Of a stretch of DNA of 64,000 nt, positions 7,058 through 16,892 are shown piece after piece (the first letter of the stretch is position 1; every line of letters starts with the position of its first letter). The DNA is from Streptomyces sp. NBC_00568 (GTDB lineage Bacteria > Actinomycetota > Actinomycetes > Streptomycetales > Streptomycetaceae). The notes under the pieces were generated by a model. That model did not search any database and was not told the DNA's origin. It was given only the letters and a program-made list of their open reading frames with translations. Location: NCBI RefSeq assembly GCF_026341855.1, contig NZ_JAPENW010000002.1, positions 62,001 to 126,000 of the forward strand. The letters are read 5' to 3'. The position numbers were made by a program, and so were the translations under genes.

Positions 7058-10000
7058 GTGTTGGGCGGTGGATTTACTCACTTGCATGTCGCCTCCGGCT
7101 ACTCGGCCCGCTATGGCGCATCCCTTCCCGGCGCCCTCGTCCAGCGTGCCGCTGAGCGCGGGATGACGACCCTGGCGCTGACTGACCGGGACACTGTCGC
7201 GGGCACCGTTCGCTTCGCCAAGGCCGGTGCGGCCGCCGGGATCCGCCCCATCTTCGGCGTCGACGTGGCCGTCGCCCCACTGACCGCACCTGACCCCGCG
7301 GTCGGCCGTTCCCGGACGCCGGCGCGCGGCGGGGCGCACGTGCTCGAACCGCCGCTGCGGATCACGCTGCTCGCGAAGAATCTGTCGGGGTGGGGGCGCC
7401 TGTCTCGCCTGGTGTCCGCGGCCCACGCTGATGCCGGGGACGGTTTGCCGGTCGTGTCGTGGCCGACACTGCGCACATACGCGGATGAGGACCTCGTCGT
7501 GGTGCTCGGTCCGTCTGCTGAGCCGGTGCGGGCGCTGTCCGCCGGACGCCCCGATTTCGCGGAGCAGCTGCTGGCGCCGTGGCGCGACCTCGCGGGTGAC
7601 CGGTTGCGCCTGGAGGCCGTGCATCTGGGGGTGGAAGGCACGGGGGCGGGCTCGCTGCGGCTTGCGGCACGCACCGTGGGCTTGGGCGACCAGCTCGGTC
7701 TCCGAACGGTTCTGTCCAGCGCGGTCCGCTACGCCGACGCCGCTCAGCACCGGCTGGCCGACGTCCTCGACGCCGCCCGACTCCTTCGGCCCATCGACCG
7801 CCGGCACCTGGACAGCGGCGAGCGCTGGCTGAAAGGACCGATGGAGATGGCGGCGGCCGCCGAGCGGATCGCCCGCGCCGTCGGCGACGACCGCTCCCGA
7901 GCCACCCGCCTGCTGGCCGAGACCGAGGCCACCGGCCAGTCCTGCACGCTCACCCCGACCGACCTGGGGATGGGGCGTCCGCACTTTCCCGAGCCGTCCG
8001 TGGTGGGCGCCGGAACGCAGACGGGTTCGGCAATGCGGCTGCTGCGGCAGCGCTGCGATGCCGGGATGGCCGCCCGGGGTCTGGACCGCGACGAGGCCGC
8101 CGTCCGGCAGATCGACTACGAACTCGATGTGATCGGACGGCTCGGGTTCGAGGGCTACTTCCTCGCCGTGGCGCAGGTGGTCGCGGACACCCGAGCGCTG
8201 GGGATCAGGGTGGCCGCGCGCGGCTCCGGCGCCGGTTCCATGGTCAATCATTCGCTCTTCGTGGCCACGGCGAACCCACTGGAGCACCGGCTCCTGTTCG
8301 AACGCTTCCTGAGTGAGCGGCGGACCTCGCTTCCCGACATCGACCTCGATGTGGAGTCGGAGCGGCGGCTGGAGGTGTACGACGCGATCATCGAGCGATT
8401 CGGGCGGGAGCGGACCGCGGTCACCGGCATGCCCGAGACCTACCGGGCCCGGCACGCCCTGCGCGACACCGGCCTGGCACTTGGGATTCCGCCCCAGGTG
8501 ATCGGCGAGGTCGCCAAGAGCTTCCCGCACATCCGAGCCCGGGACATCCGCGGCGCCCTGGCGGAACTGCCGGAGCTGCGTGAACTCGCCGGTCGAGCCG
8601 AACAGTTCGGTGCGCTGTGGGAGCTCGCCGAGGGCCTGGACGCCCTGCCGCGCGGGTACGCGATGCACCCCTGTGGAGTGATCATCTCGAACGCGTCGCT
8701 GCTGGACCGCGTTCCCGTGCAGCCGACCCCGGGCGGCTACGCGATGCTGCAGGCCGACAAGGAGGATGTTGAAGATCTCGGGCTGCTCAAGCTCGATGTA
8801 CTGGGCGTGCGGATGCAGAGTTCGATGGCGCACGCGGTCGCCGAGATTCACCGGGCCACCGGCCGGGCCCTGGACCTGGACAACCCCGATCACGTCGACC
8901 TCGACGACCCGATCGCGTTCAAGCTCATCCAGGCGTCCGACACCGTCGGCTTGTTCCAGCTCGAATCCCCTGGCCAGCAGGACTTGGTGGGCAGACTTCA
9001 GCCCCGCCACATGCAGGACGTGGTCGCGGACATCAGCCTGTTCCGGCCCGGTCCGGTGAAGGGTGGCATGCCGGCTTTGTTCATCGCTGCCCGGCACGGC
9101 GCGACCCCGCACTACCCGCACCCCGACCTGGAGCCCGTACTCAACGACACGTATGGCGTGGTCATCTGGCACGAGCAGATCATCGCAATCTTGGCGCGGA
9201 TGACCGGCTGCGACCGCGCCGCTGGCGACCTCGCCCGCCGCGCCCTGGCCGACCCCGACCGACTGCCGAAGGTCGAAGCCTGGTTCCGCCGCACGTCCGG
9301 CGAACGCGGCTACACCAAGGACGTCCTCGACGAAGTGTGGGAGATCATCTCCCAGTTCGGGGCGTACGGCTTCTGCCGCGCCCACGCGGTCGCCTTCGCC
9401 GTCCCGGCCCTCCAGTCCGCCTACCTCAAAGCCCACTACCCGGCCTTCCTGTATGCCGGGCTCCTCGAACACGACCCGGGCATGTGGCCCATGCGCGTCA
9501 TCGTCTCCGACGCCCGCCGTCACGGTGTGCCTGTGCTGCCCGTCGACGTCAACGCCTCCGGCGCCCAGCACCGCGTCGAGAAGACGGAGCAGGGTTGGGG
9601 GGTGCGGCTCGCGTTCTCCACGGTGAAAGGCATCAGCGAAGCGGAGATCGCACGGCTGGTCGCCGGGCAGCCCTACGCCGGTCTGCAGGATCTGTGGCAA
9701 CGGGCCCGGCCGTCCCTGCCCCTCGCGCAGCGCCTGATCCGCATCGGTGCGCTCGGCCCGCTCGCGGGCGCCCTGACGCGGCGGGATCTGCTGCTGCAGG
9801 CGACCGAGCTGCACCGCCAGTCCCGCAACCGCAGTGCGGGCGAGGGGCAGTTGCCGCTGGGCGGGGAGCTGGTGACGGCGGAGCCGAGCGGTCTGCCGGA
9901 GATGACCGGCCGCGACAAGCTCAGCGCGGAGCTGGAAACGCTGTCGATCGACGTCACACACCACCTGATGGACCACCACCACCGGCTGCTGCGCGAACTC

Positions 10001-10510
10001 GGCGCCACGGACGCTGCCCACCTGAAGGGCATGGTGCCCGGCCAGACCGTGCTCGTCGCCGGCGTGCGGGCCTCCACCCAGACGCCGCCGATCCCGAGCG
10101 GGAAGCGAGTGATCTTCGTGACGCTCGAAGACGGTGCGGGACTCGTGGACATCGCGTTTTTCGAGGACTCACACGAGGCGTGCGCCCACACCGTTTTCCA
10201 CAGCGGGCTCCTACTCGTTCGGGGAACGGTCGAGGCGCGCGGTCCGCGGCGCACGGTGGTCGGGCACATGGTGTGGGACCTGGACGAGGTGGCCGCCGCC
10301 CGCCGCGACCACGGCCCGCAAGCCGCCCTTGACCTCCTCGGCCGCCCCTCCGCCGCCCCGACACCCGCCCAACCGGCCGCGCCGCAGCGCACCCTCGCGG
10401 ACGGAACCGCAGGAGCGAAACTCCACCCCTACGCCGATCTTCAGCCTGCTGGCACCCGCTCGGCGGACCTGCGCCGACTCGGTCACCGGAGTCAAGGAAG
10501 TGCCGGATGA
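7058..10510 (+). CDS. DnaE-type DNA polymerase III alpha (translesion type)
   Basis: Predicted about 1150 residues. GTG 7058 is preferred because AGGAG lies 9 nt upstream; TTG 7052 and an upstream GTG at 6821 are also in frame. The order is: PHP domain starting FTHLHVASGYSARYGASLPG; polymerase core with the acidic motif LPDIDLDVES (Asp about 427 and 429) and the third acidic site in LLKLDVLGVRM (about 580); FQLESPGQQDLV and YGFCRAHAVAFAVPA; then a C-terminal OB-fold. This is the DnaE2-like class that copies damaged templates, not the main replicase: it is encoded with an ImuB-like protein and has no replicase operon around it. TGA overlaps the next ATG by 4 bp, so the two genes are coupled. 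SOS control is likely. Confidence 0.9.
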   Translation: MLGGGFTHLHVASGYSARYGASLPGALVQRAAERGMTTLALTDRDTVAGTVRFAKAGAAAGIRPIFGVDVAVAPLTAPDPAVGRSRTPARGGAHVLEPPLRITLLAKNLSGWGRLSRLVSAAHADAGDGLPVVSWPTLRTYADEDLVVVLGPSAEPVRALSAGRPDFAEQLLAPWRDLAGDRLRLEAVHLGVEGTGAGSLRLAARTVGLGDQLGLRTVLSSAVRYADAAQHRLADVLDAARLLRPIDRRHLDSGERWLKGPMEMAAAAERIARAVGDDRSRATRLLAETEATGQSCTLTPTDLGMGRPHFPEPSVVGAGTQTGSAMRLLRQRCDAGMAARGLDRDEAAVRQIDYELDVIGRLGFEGYFLAVAQVVADTRALGIRVAARGSGAGSMVNHSLFVATANPLEHRLLFERFLSERRTSLPDIDLDVESERRLEVYDAIIERFGRERTAVTGMPETYRARHALRDTGLALGIPPQVIGEVAKSFPHIRARDIRGALAELPELRELAGRAEQFGALWELAEGLDALPRGYAMHPCGVIISNASLLDRVPVQPTPGGYAMLQADKEDVEDLGLLKLDVLGVRMQSSMAHAVAEIHRATGRALDLDNPDHVDLDDPIAFKLIQASDTVGLFQLESPGQQDLVGRLQPRHMQDVVADISLFRPGPVKGGMPALFIAARHGATPHYPHPDLEPVLNDTYGVVIWHEQIIAILARMTGCDRAAGDLARRALADPDRLPKVEAWFRRTSGERGYTKDVLDEVWEIISQFGAYGFCRAHAVAFAVPALQSAYLKAHYPAFLYAGLLEHDPGMWPMRVIVSDARRHGVPVLPVDVNASGAQHRVEKTEQGWGVRLAFSTVKGISEAEIARLVAGQPYAGLQDLWQRARPSLPLAQRLIRIGALGPLAGALTRRDLLLQATELHRQSRNRSAGEGQLPLGGELVTAEPSGLPEMTGRDKLSAELETLSIDVTHHLMDHHHRLLRELGATDAAHLKGMVPGQTVLVAGVRASTQTPPIPSGKRVIFVTLEDGAGLVDIAFFEDSHEACAHTVFHSGLLLVRGTVEARGPRRTVVGHMVWDLDEVAAARRDHGPQAALDLLGRPSAAPTPAQPAAPQRTLADGTAGAKLHPYADLQPAGTRSADLRRLGHRSQGSAG

Positions 10511-11550
10511 AACGCCAGACCATCAGCCGCAGCATCCTGCACCTGCGCTTCGACATGCCGTCCGGCTCCGAGGTCGAACTGCCCGAGCAGCTGCGCCGCC
10601 TGCTGGAGAACATCACCCCGCGGGTGCAGATGATCGAGCCGAATAGTGCCGTCCTCGATCTGACCGGAGCGCTCCCCTACTTCCAGCGTGACGCACGCGG
10701 CCTCAGTGAACTCATCCAGTTGCGGGCCCTCGCCCACTTCGGGGTGAGCAGCGCCGCCGGCGCGGCGCCCACCCGGATGCTCGCCGCGATGGCGTGCGCG
10801 CTCACCGGGCCCGGGCGGCGCCTCGTCATCGAGGACTCCCCCGAAGCGGTCAGCGGGTTCCTGCGGCCGCGGCCGGTACGGGAGTTGCCCGGCGTAGGCG
10901 CCCGTGCGGCCGCGACGCTCTCCGACTACGGGCTGCACACCGTCGGCGACGTGGCCGACGTCCCCCAGCTCACCCTGCAGCGCCTCCTCGGCGCCCGACC
11001 TGGCCGCACCCTCCACGAGCACGCGCACGGCCACGACACGACAGTCGTCGATCCCACGCCCACGCTGGCCAGTATGAGCAGCGAGCACCGCTTCGACCGC
11101 GACGAACTCGACCCCGCCCAGCACCGGCGCGCTCTGCTCGCCCTCGCCGACGACCTCGGCGCCCGCCTGCGCACCTCCGACCAGATCGCCACAGGTGTGA
11201 CCTGCACTGTCCGCTACGCCGACGCGAGCTCCACCCGCCGCAGCCGCACCCTGCCCGAAGCCACGCAGCACACCGTGCTCCTGGCCCGCGCCGCATACGC
11301 GCTGTACGACTCCCTCGGACTCCAGCGCGCCCGGGTCCGCAGTATCGCCCTTCGCGCCGACGCCCTGCGCCCCGACGACCGCGCCAGCCGACAGCTCACC
11401 CTCGACAGCAGCGACGACAAGCCGCTCGCGATCGAAACCGTCGCCGACCGCGCCCGGGCCCGGTACGGGCAGAACGTGATCTATCCCGCCGCCCTCGCCA
11501 TCACTGCGGGGCGATCGGCAGGCCGCACACCCGAGCCCCCGCAAGGCTGA
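10507..11550 (+). CDS. ImuB-like, catalytically dead Y-family polymerase homologue
   Basis: 347 residues, ATG overlapping the polymerase stop (ATGA). The helix-hairpin-helix/thumb region is clear (LPGVGARAAATLSDYGLHTV, then a little-finger-like domain). The N-terminal palm lacks the Asp/Glu residues of active Y-family polymerases; it reads SILHLRFDMPSG where DxD would be. This is the ImuB situation: in mycobacteria ImuB is a non-catalytic adaptor that links DnaE2 to the sliding clamp. I expect the same here, with no separate ImuA' gene visible. The DnaE-like plus ImuB-like pair is a mutagenic repair cassette often carried on actinobacterial mobile elements. Confidence 0.8.
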   Translation: MKRQTISRSILHLRFDMPSGSEVELPEQLRRLLENITPRVQMIEPNSAVLDLTGALPYFQRDARGLSELIQLRALAHFGVSSAAGAAPTRMLAAMACALTGPGRRLVIEDSPEAVSGFLRPRPVRELPGVGARAAATLSDYGLHTVGDVADVPQLTLQRLLGARPGRTLHEHAHGHDTTVVDPTPTLASMSSEHRFDRDELDPAQHRRALLALADDLGARLRTSDQIATGVTCTVRYADASSTRRSRTLPEATQHTVLLARAAYALYDSLGLQRARVRSIALRADALRPDDRASRQLTLDSSDDKPLAIETVADRARARYGQNVIYPAALAITAGRSAGRTPEPPQG

Positions 11551-11759
11551 CGTGAGTCCACCCCGCGTGTCTGACCTTTTACGGAAGGAAAGGACTCCAG
11601 CCAACGGCTCGGCCAGCACCACTGGAACACATGGAAGCTGACGTTTGACGACCGCGAGCGGGCAGCGCTCGTTCGCTGCCGGGTGTGGGTAAGAGTCCGT
11701 CGAGTACGAAGGCGCTCCGTAGCGTCCAGGATCTCCGCCGCAGCGGCCTGCCGTGTTCA

Positions 11760-11985
11760 TCGGCCCGCTGCCTCTTCTACTCCGTCCGCGAGTACACCGG
11801 ATGCAAGGACCATCCCAAGGGCTTCGGCTGGCGAGACATCTGCGACAGGCCCGATTGTCCTTGTCCGGGGCAACGTCCACTTGCACCTGACCAAGCCCCT
11901 GCGGGAGTTCATCGAAGCGAACGCGGACTGGCTCGCGGCACCGGCCAACGTTCAGCGGTCTCTGACTGCACGACACCACGATCAG
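11760..11985 (+). pseudogene. IS630-family transposase relic
   Basis: Frameshifted pieces read SVREYTGCKDHPKGFGWRD and then IVLVRGNVHLHLTKPLREFI in the plus orientation. These match the DDE-region stretch of a Streptomyces IS630-type transposase (KGFGWRD...LVWDN-HLT-LREFIEANADWL), but the aspartate-bearing WDN is altered. No start, stop or inverted repeats remain. The rest of 11551-11990 holds nothing else I recognise. Confidence 0.5.
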
Positions 11986-11992
11986 ACTGACA

Positions 11993-14900
11993 TCACGAGT
12001 TCAGTAGCCAGCGACGGATCTCCCCGGCCTCTCGATTACGCCGGAGTCTGTCGAGCAAGTCCGCTTGCAAGGTGAGCACCGCACGCAAATGCGTGGTGAA
12101 TTTTGCAGGTGCCACTGCCACGAGTTTGCGGTAGAGCTCTATTGACTCCCCCGTTGCTCGCAGCGCTTCCTGGAGGAGTTGCATCTTAAGCCCGATCCGT
12201 GCCCACGTATCCAGCGAATCGGCGAGGCTGGGTTCGTAAGTGGTTGGATTTGCTGTGGCCAGACGCCGGTCGATCTCCACCGCCTCTCCAGTGACGGTCA
12301 GCGCCTCCTCCCACCGTTCCACCTTCGAGAGACGGATCCCGAGGTTGGACAGGAAGATGGCCAGGTGGGGTTCGTAAGCGGTGGGGTTTGCTGTGGCCAG
12401 GCGCCGGTAGATCTCCACAGCCTCTTCAGTGACGGTCAGCGCCTCCTCCCACCGCCCCACCCGTGACACAAAGACACCGAGGTTGGACAGCGAGGTGGCC
12501 AGGTCGGGTTCGTGGACGGTGGGGTTTGCGGTGGCCAGGCGCCGGTAGATTCCCACCGCCTCTTCAGTGACGGTCAGCGCCTCCTCCCGCCGTCCCGCCT
12601 TCCACAAAGAGGCCCCAAGGTTGGATAGCGAGGAGGCCAGGTCGGGCTCGTAAGCGGTTGGATTTGCTGTGGCCAGACGCCGGTAGATCCCCGCTGCCTC
12701 TCCAGTGACGGTCAGCGCCTCCTCCTCGACGGTCAGTGCCTCCTCCCACCGTCCCGTATCCGATAGACGGTTCCCGAGGTTGGATAGCGAGGTGGCCAGG
12801 TCGGGTTCGTAAGCGGTTGGGTTTGCGGTGGCCAGCCGCCGCCGGATCCCCACCGCCTCTTCAGTGACGGTCAGCGCCTCCTCCCACCGTCCCACCTCCG
12901 AGAGACGGATCCCGAGGTTGGATTGCGAGGAGGCCAGGTCGGGTTCGTAAGCGGTTGGGTTTGCGGTGGCCAGCCGCCGCCGGATCTCCACCGCCTCCTC
13001 CTCGGCGGTGAGCGCTTCCTCCCACCGTCCCGCATCCGAAAGGGTGATCCCGAGGTTGGATAGCGAGGAGGCCAGGTCGGGTTCGTGGGCGGCTGGGTTT
13101 GCGGTGACCAGCCGCCGCCGGATCTCCACCGCCTCCTCCGCGGCGGCCAATGCCTCCTCCCACCGTCCCGCATCCGGCAGAAAAGCCCCGAGGTTGGACA
13201 GGAAGGCGGCCAGGCGGGGTTCGTAAGCGGTGGGGTTTGCGGTGGCCAGGCGCCGGTAGATCCCCGCTGCCTCTTCAGTGACGGTCAGCGCCTCCTCCCG
13301 CCGTCCCGCCTTCCACAAAGAGGCCCCGAGGTTGGATAGCGAGGAGGCCAGGTCGGGTTCAAAGTGGGCTGGGTTTGCGGTGGCCAGCCGCCGCCGGATC
13401 CCCACCGCCTCCTCTTCAGCGGTAAGGGCTTCCTCCCACCGTCCCGTATCCGATAGACGGTTCCCGAGGTTGGATAGCGAGGTGGCCAGGTCGGGTTCGT
13501 AAGCGGTTGGGTTTGCGGTGGCCAGCCGCCGCCGGATCCCCACCGCCTCTTCAGTGACGGTCAGCGCCTCCTCCCACCGTCCCACCTCCGAGAGACGGAT
13601 CCCGAGGTTGGATTGCGAGGAGGCCAGGTCGGGTTCGTAAGCGGTTGGGTTTGCGGTGGCCAGCCGCCGCCGGATCTCCACCGCCTCCTCCTCGGCGGTG
13701 AGCGCTTCCTCCCACCGTCCCGCATCCGAAAGGGTGATCCCGAGGTTGGATAGCGAGGAGGCCAGGTCGGGTTCGTGGGCGGCTGGGTTTGCGGTGACCA
13801 GCCGCCGGTAGATCTGCACCGCCTCTTCCGTGACGGTCAGCGCCTCCTCCCACCCTCCCACCTGCAACAGACGGGCAGCGCGGTTGGAAAGCCACCTTGC
13901 GAGGTCCGCTTTGTCGACGCTGCCACCGGTTCTTGTGAGAGCCGTGGTGATGCTGAGGGCCAGGCCGTTAGTGATATGGGAGTCGTCGGGCAGGGCGGCG
14001 ATTGCAGTTTGCAGGGCCTGGCGGTGAGGTGTCGTAGTTTCTAGCGCGCTATCAAGGGCCTTCAGGATTTGGGCGCTATCAGCGGTGCGCTGGGCATTGT
14101 AGTGAGCGATGGAGGCGCGGCTGAGGACGATGATGAGCTGGCCTTGCTGCCCCGGGGAGGCCGCAGCCAACACGGCAGGCAGAGATATGTGGCCAGTGAT
14201 GACGGTGCGTGAGGCGTGGTACTCGGCGATGCGGTCTGGTTGGAGGGAGCCCCAGTAGCGGTCATCTCCGGCCGGGTACAACATGGCTAGCCAGGCTGCG
14301 GTGCGCGCCACCTTTTGGTCTGGCAGGTCAGGTACCTGCTCGGTGACGTGGAGGGCTTCGTCCCTGTCGCTGGCTCCGCACAAAGCCGCGACCGCGACTG
14401 CTCCAGCTAGGGCAGGCGTTGACAGGTCGTCCATTTTGAACGCAGGGGTAGTGGCGCTGTCTTCCCAGAAGCGTTCCTCATGCTCCAAGAGGACCTCTTC
14501 GGGGGGCGCGCCGGGCGTGGACTGTACCGGCTTGGGGCCATGTTGGAGCAGGCTGACGAGTGCGGTCATCTGCAGCGTGAGGATGTTGTCGTATTGGGTC
14601 TCGCTGAGATCCTCGGGGGGCTGGAGGGTGGCTGCCAGGGAGGACCAGTCGTATACAGGCAAGCTGGGGACGTGCGGCAAGAGGCGGGCGAGGTCGGCTG
14701 CTGCTTCGGTAAACGCGGCCACGCGATCCTGATCAGGCCGGTCCTGGTCCGATCTGCTGCGTGAGAACAGCGCGGTGAGTTCCGTGATCTGGGCTGCCTT
14801 GAGGAGGGTACGGGTACGCGGTGTGGCGCTGAGTGCGTCAGTACGCCATTCTCCGTCGGATCGGGCGAGCAGCAGCAGTCGCACGCGGTGCGAGGAGCGG

Positions 14901-16054
14901 TGTAGGTGGGCGATCAAGCGGCGGAGCAGGCGGGGGCGGGTCTCGGCGTAGTCGATGACTAGCAGAAGGGGGTGAGCGGTTGTCAGCGGCGCGAAGTCTG
15001 GCGGCGGGTCCTGATCGGTAAGGTCGGAGCGCAGGTGGCCAGTGACCCAGCCGGCACGGCTGAGGATGTCAGTGAGGTGGCGGGCGAGGCGGGTCTTGCC
15101 CTGGCCTCCGGGGCCGGTCAGGACACGGACCGACAGAGCGGGCGGGTCCCCTTCACACCAGGCTCGCAGATCAGCCAGTTCCTGTTCGCGGCCGTAAAAG
15201 GCGACGGCTCCGGTGTCGGCGCGCAATAGTGCGGCGGCTGAGCTCGGGTCGCGTTCGGGTGCGGCGGGGGTGAGGAGGCCAGCAGGTTCCACAGGCTCCA
15301 GGACGGGATCCCAGCCGGAGGCGCGTTCGGTGACGATCGCGCGGAAGTCGTCGTCGGCCAGGAGCAGGGCGGCGGGCGTAGCGGTCAGGCGGGTCCCGTT
15401 GATGGCCTGGCGGTCGCGTCGGGTGACGCCGCACAACAGGTCATGAGCGTGGACGGCGGCGCCGGACATGCCTGACCAGGGGGTTCCTGGTGCGTCCGGG
15501 CCGAGCAGCGCATCGAGTGCAGGGCTGGTGCTGGAGATTTCGTAGCGGTGGGCAAGGGAGCCGCTGCCCGGGTTGATCTCTCCGGTGAGTTGCTCGTCCA
15601 GGCGGCGAGCGGCGGCGTCCTTTTGCATGCGGGGAAAGCCGAGCACGGTGACAGGGTGGGGGCGGGGGCCGATCAGCACGCCCCACCGCTGCGGGGGTCG
15701 CGTGACTGTGTCGTACAGGGACTCCGGTGTCTGCCAGCTGCTGGATTCGCAGAGCTCAAGCAGGGCGGCGTCGACAAGGTCGTCTTTGCGGTACCAGCGC
15801 ACGGCGGCCAGGGCCTGCTGTGGCTCGGGCCCGGCCGACGCACGGGAGCTGATATTTTGGCTGATAAGGGGCGGCTGTGGTCGGGCGACCATCAGGGTGC
15901 CTGGCCAAGGTCCAGATGCGTCGCCGAGGACGTGGGCAGCGGTGAGCACGAGTCGCGGTGCTACCAGGTAGCCGGACCCGAACGTCTTCGTCGGCTCCTG
16001 CGTCCACCGGTCGATCGTGTGCAGACGGACCTGTACCCGGCGGTCGAACTCCAC
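11993..16054 (-). CDS. Trypsin-like protease, STAND NTPase and TPR array
   Basis: About 1353 residues from GTG 16054 (AAGGTGAGG just upstream); the frame extends to another GTG at 16087. The order is: a trypsin-fold domain with all three catalytic positions (LVLTAAHVLGD His, VDAALLEL Asp, GMSGAAV Ser); a P-loop NTPase with Walker A TGPGGQGKTRLA and Walker B LLLVIDYAE; and, over the last about 570 residues, around a dozen TPR units of the form LASSLSNLGxxLxxxGRWEEA. This is the trypsin-STAND-TPR architecture of NTP-dependent biological-conflict proteins (related in logic to Avs/NLR systems). The repeats sense an invader, the NTPase assembles, and the protease executes. The trypco2 gene ends 45 bp upstream on the same strand and is its expected partner. 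There is no signal peptide, so the protease acts in the cytosol. Confidence 0.88.
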   Translation of the reverse strand: MEFDRRVQVRLHTIDRWTQEPTKTFGSGYLVAPRLVLTAAHVLGDASGPWPGTLMVARPQPPLISQNISSRASAGPEPQQALAAVRWYRKDDLVDAALLELCESSSWQTPESLYDTVTRPPQRWGVLIGPRPHPVTVLGFPRMQKDAAARRLDEQLTGEINPGSGSLAHRYEISSTSPALDALLGPDAPGTPWSGMSGAAVHAHDLLCGVTRRDRQAINGTRLTATPAALLLADDDFRAIVTERASGWDPVLEPVEPAGLLTPAAPERDPSSAAALLRADTGAVAFYGREQELADLRAWCEGDPPALSVRVLTGPGGQGKTRLARHLTDILSRAGWVTGHLRSDLTDQDPPPDFAPLTTAHPLLLVIDYAETRPRLLRRLIAHLHRSSHRVRLLLLARSDGEWRTDALSATPRTRTLLKAAQITELTALFSRSRSDQDRPDQDRVAAFTEAAADLARLLPHVPSLPVYDWSSLAATLQPPEDLSETQYDNILTLQMTALVSLLQHGPKPVQSTPGAPPEEVLLEHEERFWEDSATTPAFKMDDLSTPALAGAVAVAALCGASDRDEALHVTEQVPDLPDQKVARTAAWLAMLYPAGDDRYWGSLQPDRIAEYHASRTVITGHISLPAVLAAASPGQQGQLIIVLSRASIAHYNAQRTADSAQILKALDSALETTTPHRQALQTAIAALPDDSHITNGLALSITTALTRTGGSVDKADLARWLSNRAARLLQVGGWEEALTVTEEAVQIYRRLVTANPAAHEPDLASSLSNLGITLSDAGRWEEALTAEEEAVEIRRRLATANPTAYEPDLASSQSNLGIRLSEVGRWEEALTVTEEAVGIRRRLATANPTAYEPDLATSLSNLGNRLSDTGRWEEALTAEEEAVGIRRRLATANPAHFEPDLASSLSNLGASLWKAGRREEALTVTEEAAGIYRRLATANPTAYEPRLAAFLSNLGAFLPDAGRWEEALAAAEEAVEIRRRLVTANPAAHEPDLASSLSNLGITLSDAGRWEEALTAEEEAVEIRRRLATANPTAYEPDLASSQSNLGIRLSEVGRWEEALTVTEEAVGIRRRLATANPTAYEPDLATSLSNLGNRLSDTGRWEEALTVEEEALTVTGEAAGIYRRLATANPTAYEPDLASSLSNLGASLWKAGRREEALTVTEEAVGIYRRLATANPTVHEPDLATSLSNLGVFVSRVGRWEEALTVTEEAVEIYRRLATANPTAYEPHLAIFLSNLGIRLSKVERWEEALTVTGEAVEIDRRLATANPTTYEPSLADSLDTWARIGLKMQLLQEALRATGESIELYRKLVAVAPAKFTTHLRAVLTLQADLLDRLRRNREAGEIRRWLLNS
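12751..13805 (-). repeat. Duplicated TPR block (two about 365-bp copies)
   Basis: The segments 12751-13116 and 13441-13805, offset by exactly 690 bp, are almost identical over several TPR units. 690 bp is 230 codons and not a multiple of the basic 126-bp TPR unit, because one unit (about 12690-12750) carries an extra 10-residue EEALT repeat. This indicates recent unequal recombination inside the sensor array. Confidence 0.8.
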
Positions 16055-16099
16055 GCCCTCACCTTCTTCCGGTGAGTACCGCCACACGCGCCCGGCCGA

Positions 16100-16429
16100 C
16101 TACTCGGAGTCAACGACATCGACGTCGTCGCCACCCAGTTGGTGCGGGTACAGCCGCACCGTGACCCGGTGCGTGGACGTATCGGTCTTCTCGTGCTTGC
16201 CGCCGACACTCATACCGACGCCCACGACGCTGAAGCGGAGACCGCCGTTCACACCCTTGGTGCCAGCCAGTTCCATCCCGAGCTCCAAGGTGAGCTCGCC
16301 CAACCTGAATCGGACCCCTCTGTCATTCTGACCGATGCGCATCTGAGCCTCCGCGATCTGATCGCGCAGCAGTGTGATCGCGTCGGCCAGATCCAGCCAG
16401 TCCGTGCCCGGGTTGTTCGTGCTCCCCAT
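16100..16429 (-). CDS. Trypco2-type small protein (trypsin-co-occurring domain 2)
   Basis: 109 residues from ATG 16429. The pattern DWLDLADAITLLRDQIAEAQ, then VRFRLGELTLELGMEL, then GGLRFSVVGVGMSVGG and a final HRVTVRLYP strand is that of the trypco2 family. That family is named for co-occurring with trypsin domains in actinobacterial conflict systems. It immediately precedes the trypsin-STAND-TPR gene in the same direction and probably shares its transcript. Its molecular job is not established; it may be a co-receptor or regulator that binds the protease arm. An in-frame upstream extension exists, but the family starts at about this methionine. Confidence 0.8.
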   Translation of the reverse strand: MGSTNNPGTDWLDLADAITLLRDQIAEAQMRIGQNDRGVRFRLGELTLELGMELAGTKGVNGGLRFSVVGVGMSVGGKHEKTDTSTHRVTVRLYPHQLGGDDVDVVDSE

Positions 16430-16892
16430 CGTCAGCGCCCTTCTGTGTCTCAGCGCGCAGCGCGTGACAGTCGGTGCTGTATGTCCAGTATCGGATCTAT
16501 GGCATGACCTAGCCACCGCAGTCGGAATCGAAGAGCCTCATTGGATCTCTGTGCTCAACCGCTCTGCGGCGGGGGCCGGGAGGGAGGCAAGACGCCGGCC
16601 GTTGCCGAGCTTCCTCTTCAGTGCGAGATTCTCGTGGTAAAGGTTCGCGGTCACTGCGGCAAGGGCGTCGAACTTGCCCTGTGGTTATGTGACTTCAGCC
16701 TTGATCTCGAGAAGCAGTCGGCGAAGCTTCGCGATCGTTTTGTCCCGTTCGACTTCCCCACGGCTTCTCAGGACTGGGCGGGCGACCTTGGCGTCCCACT
16801 CGGTGCCCCGCAGCCCATCCCGCTCGCTCCCCCGGCGCGCGGTGCCGACGTGATGACGCTGGTCAATGAGGGGCACCTCTACCAGGTCGCTT

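Noticed and set aside
7001..10021. Long open frame (about 1000 codons) antisense to the DnaE-like gene
   Set aside because: High-GC shadow frame: the opposite strand encodes a complete, motif-bearing polymerase, and the antisense protein is Gly/Arg/His-rich without any domain.
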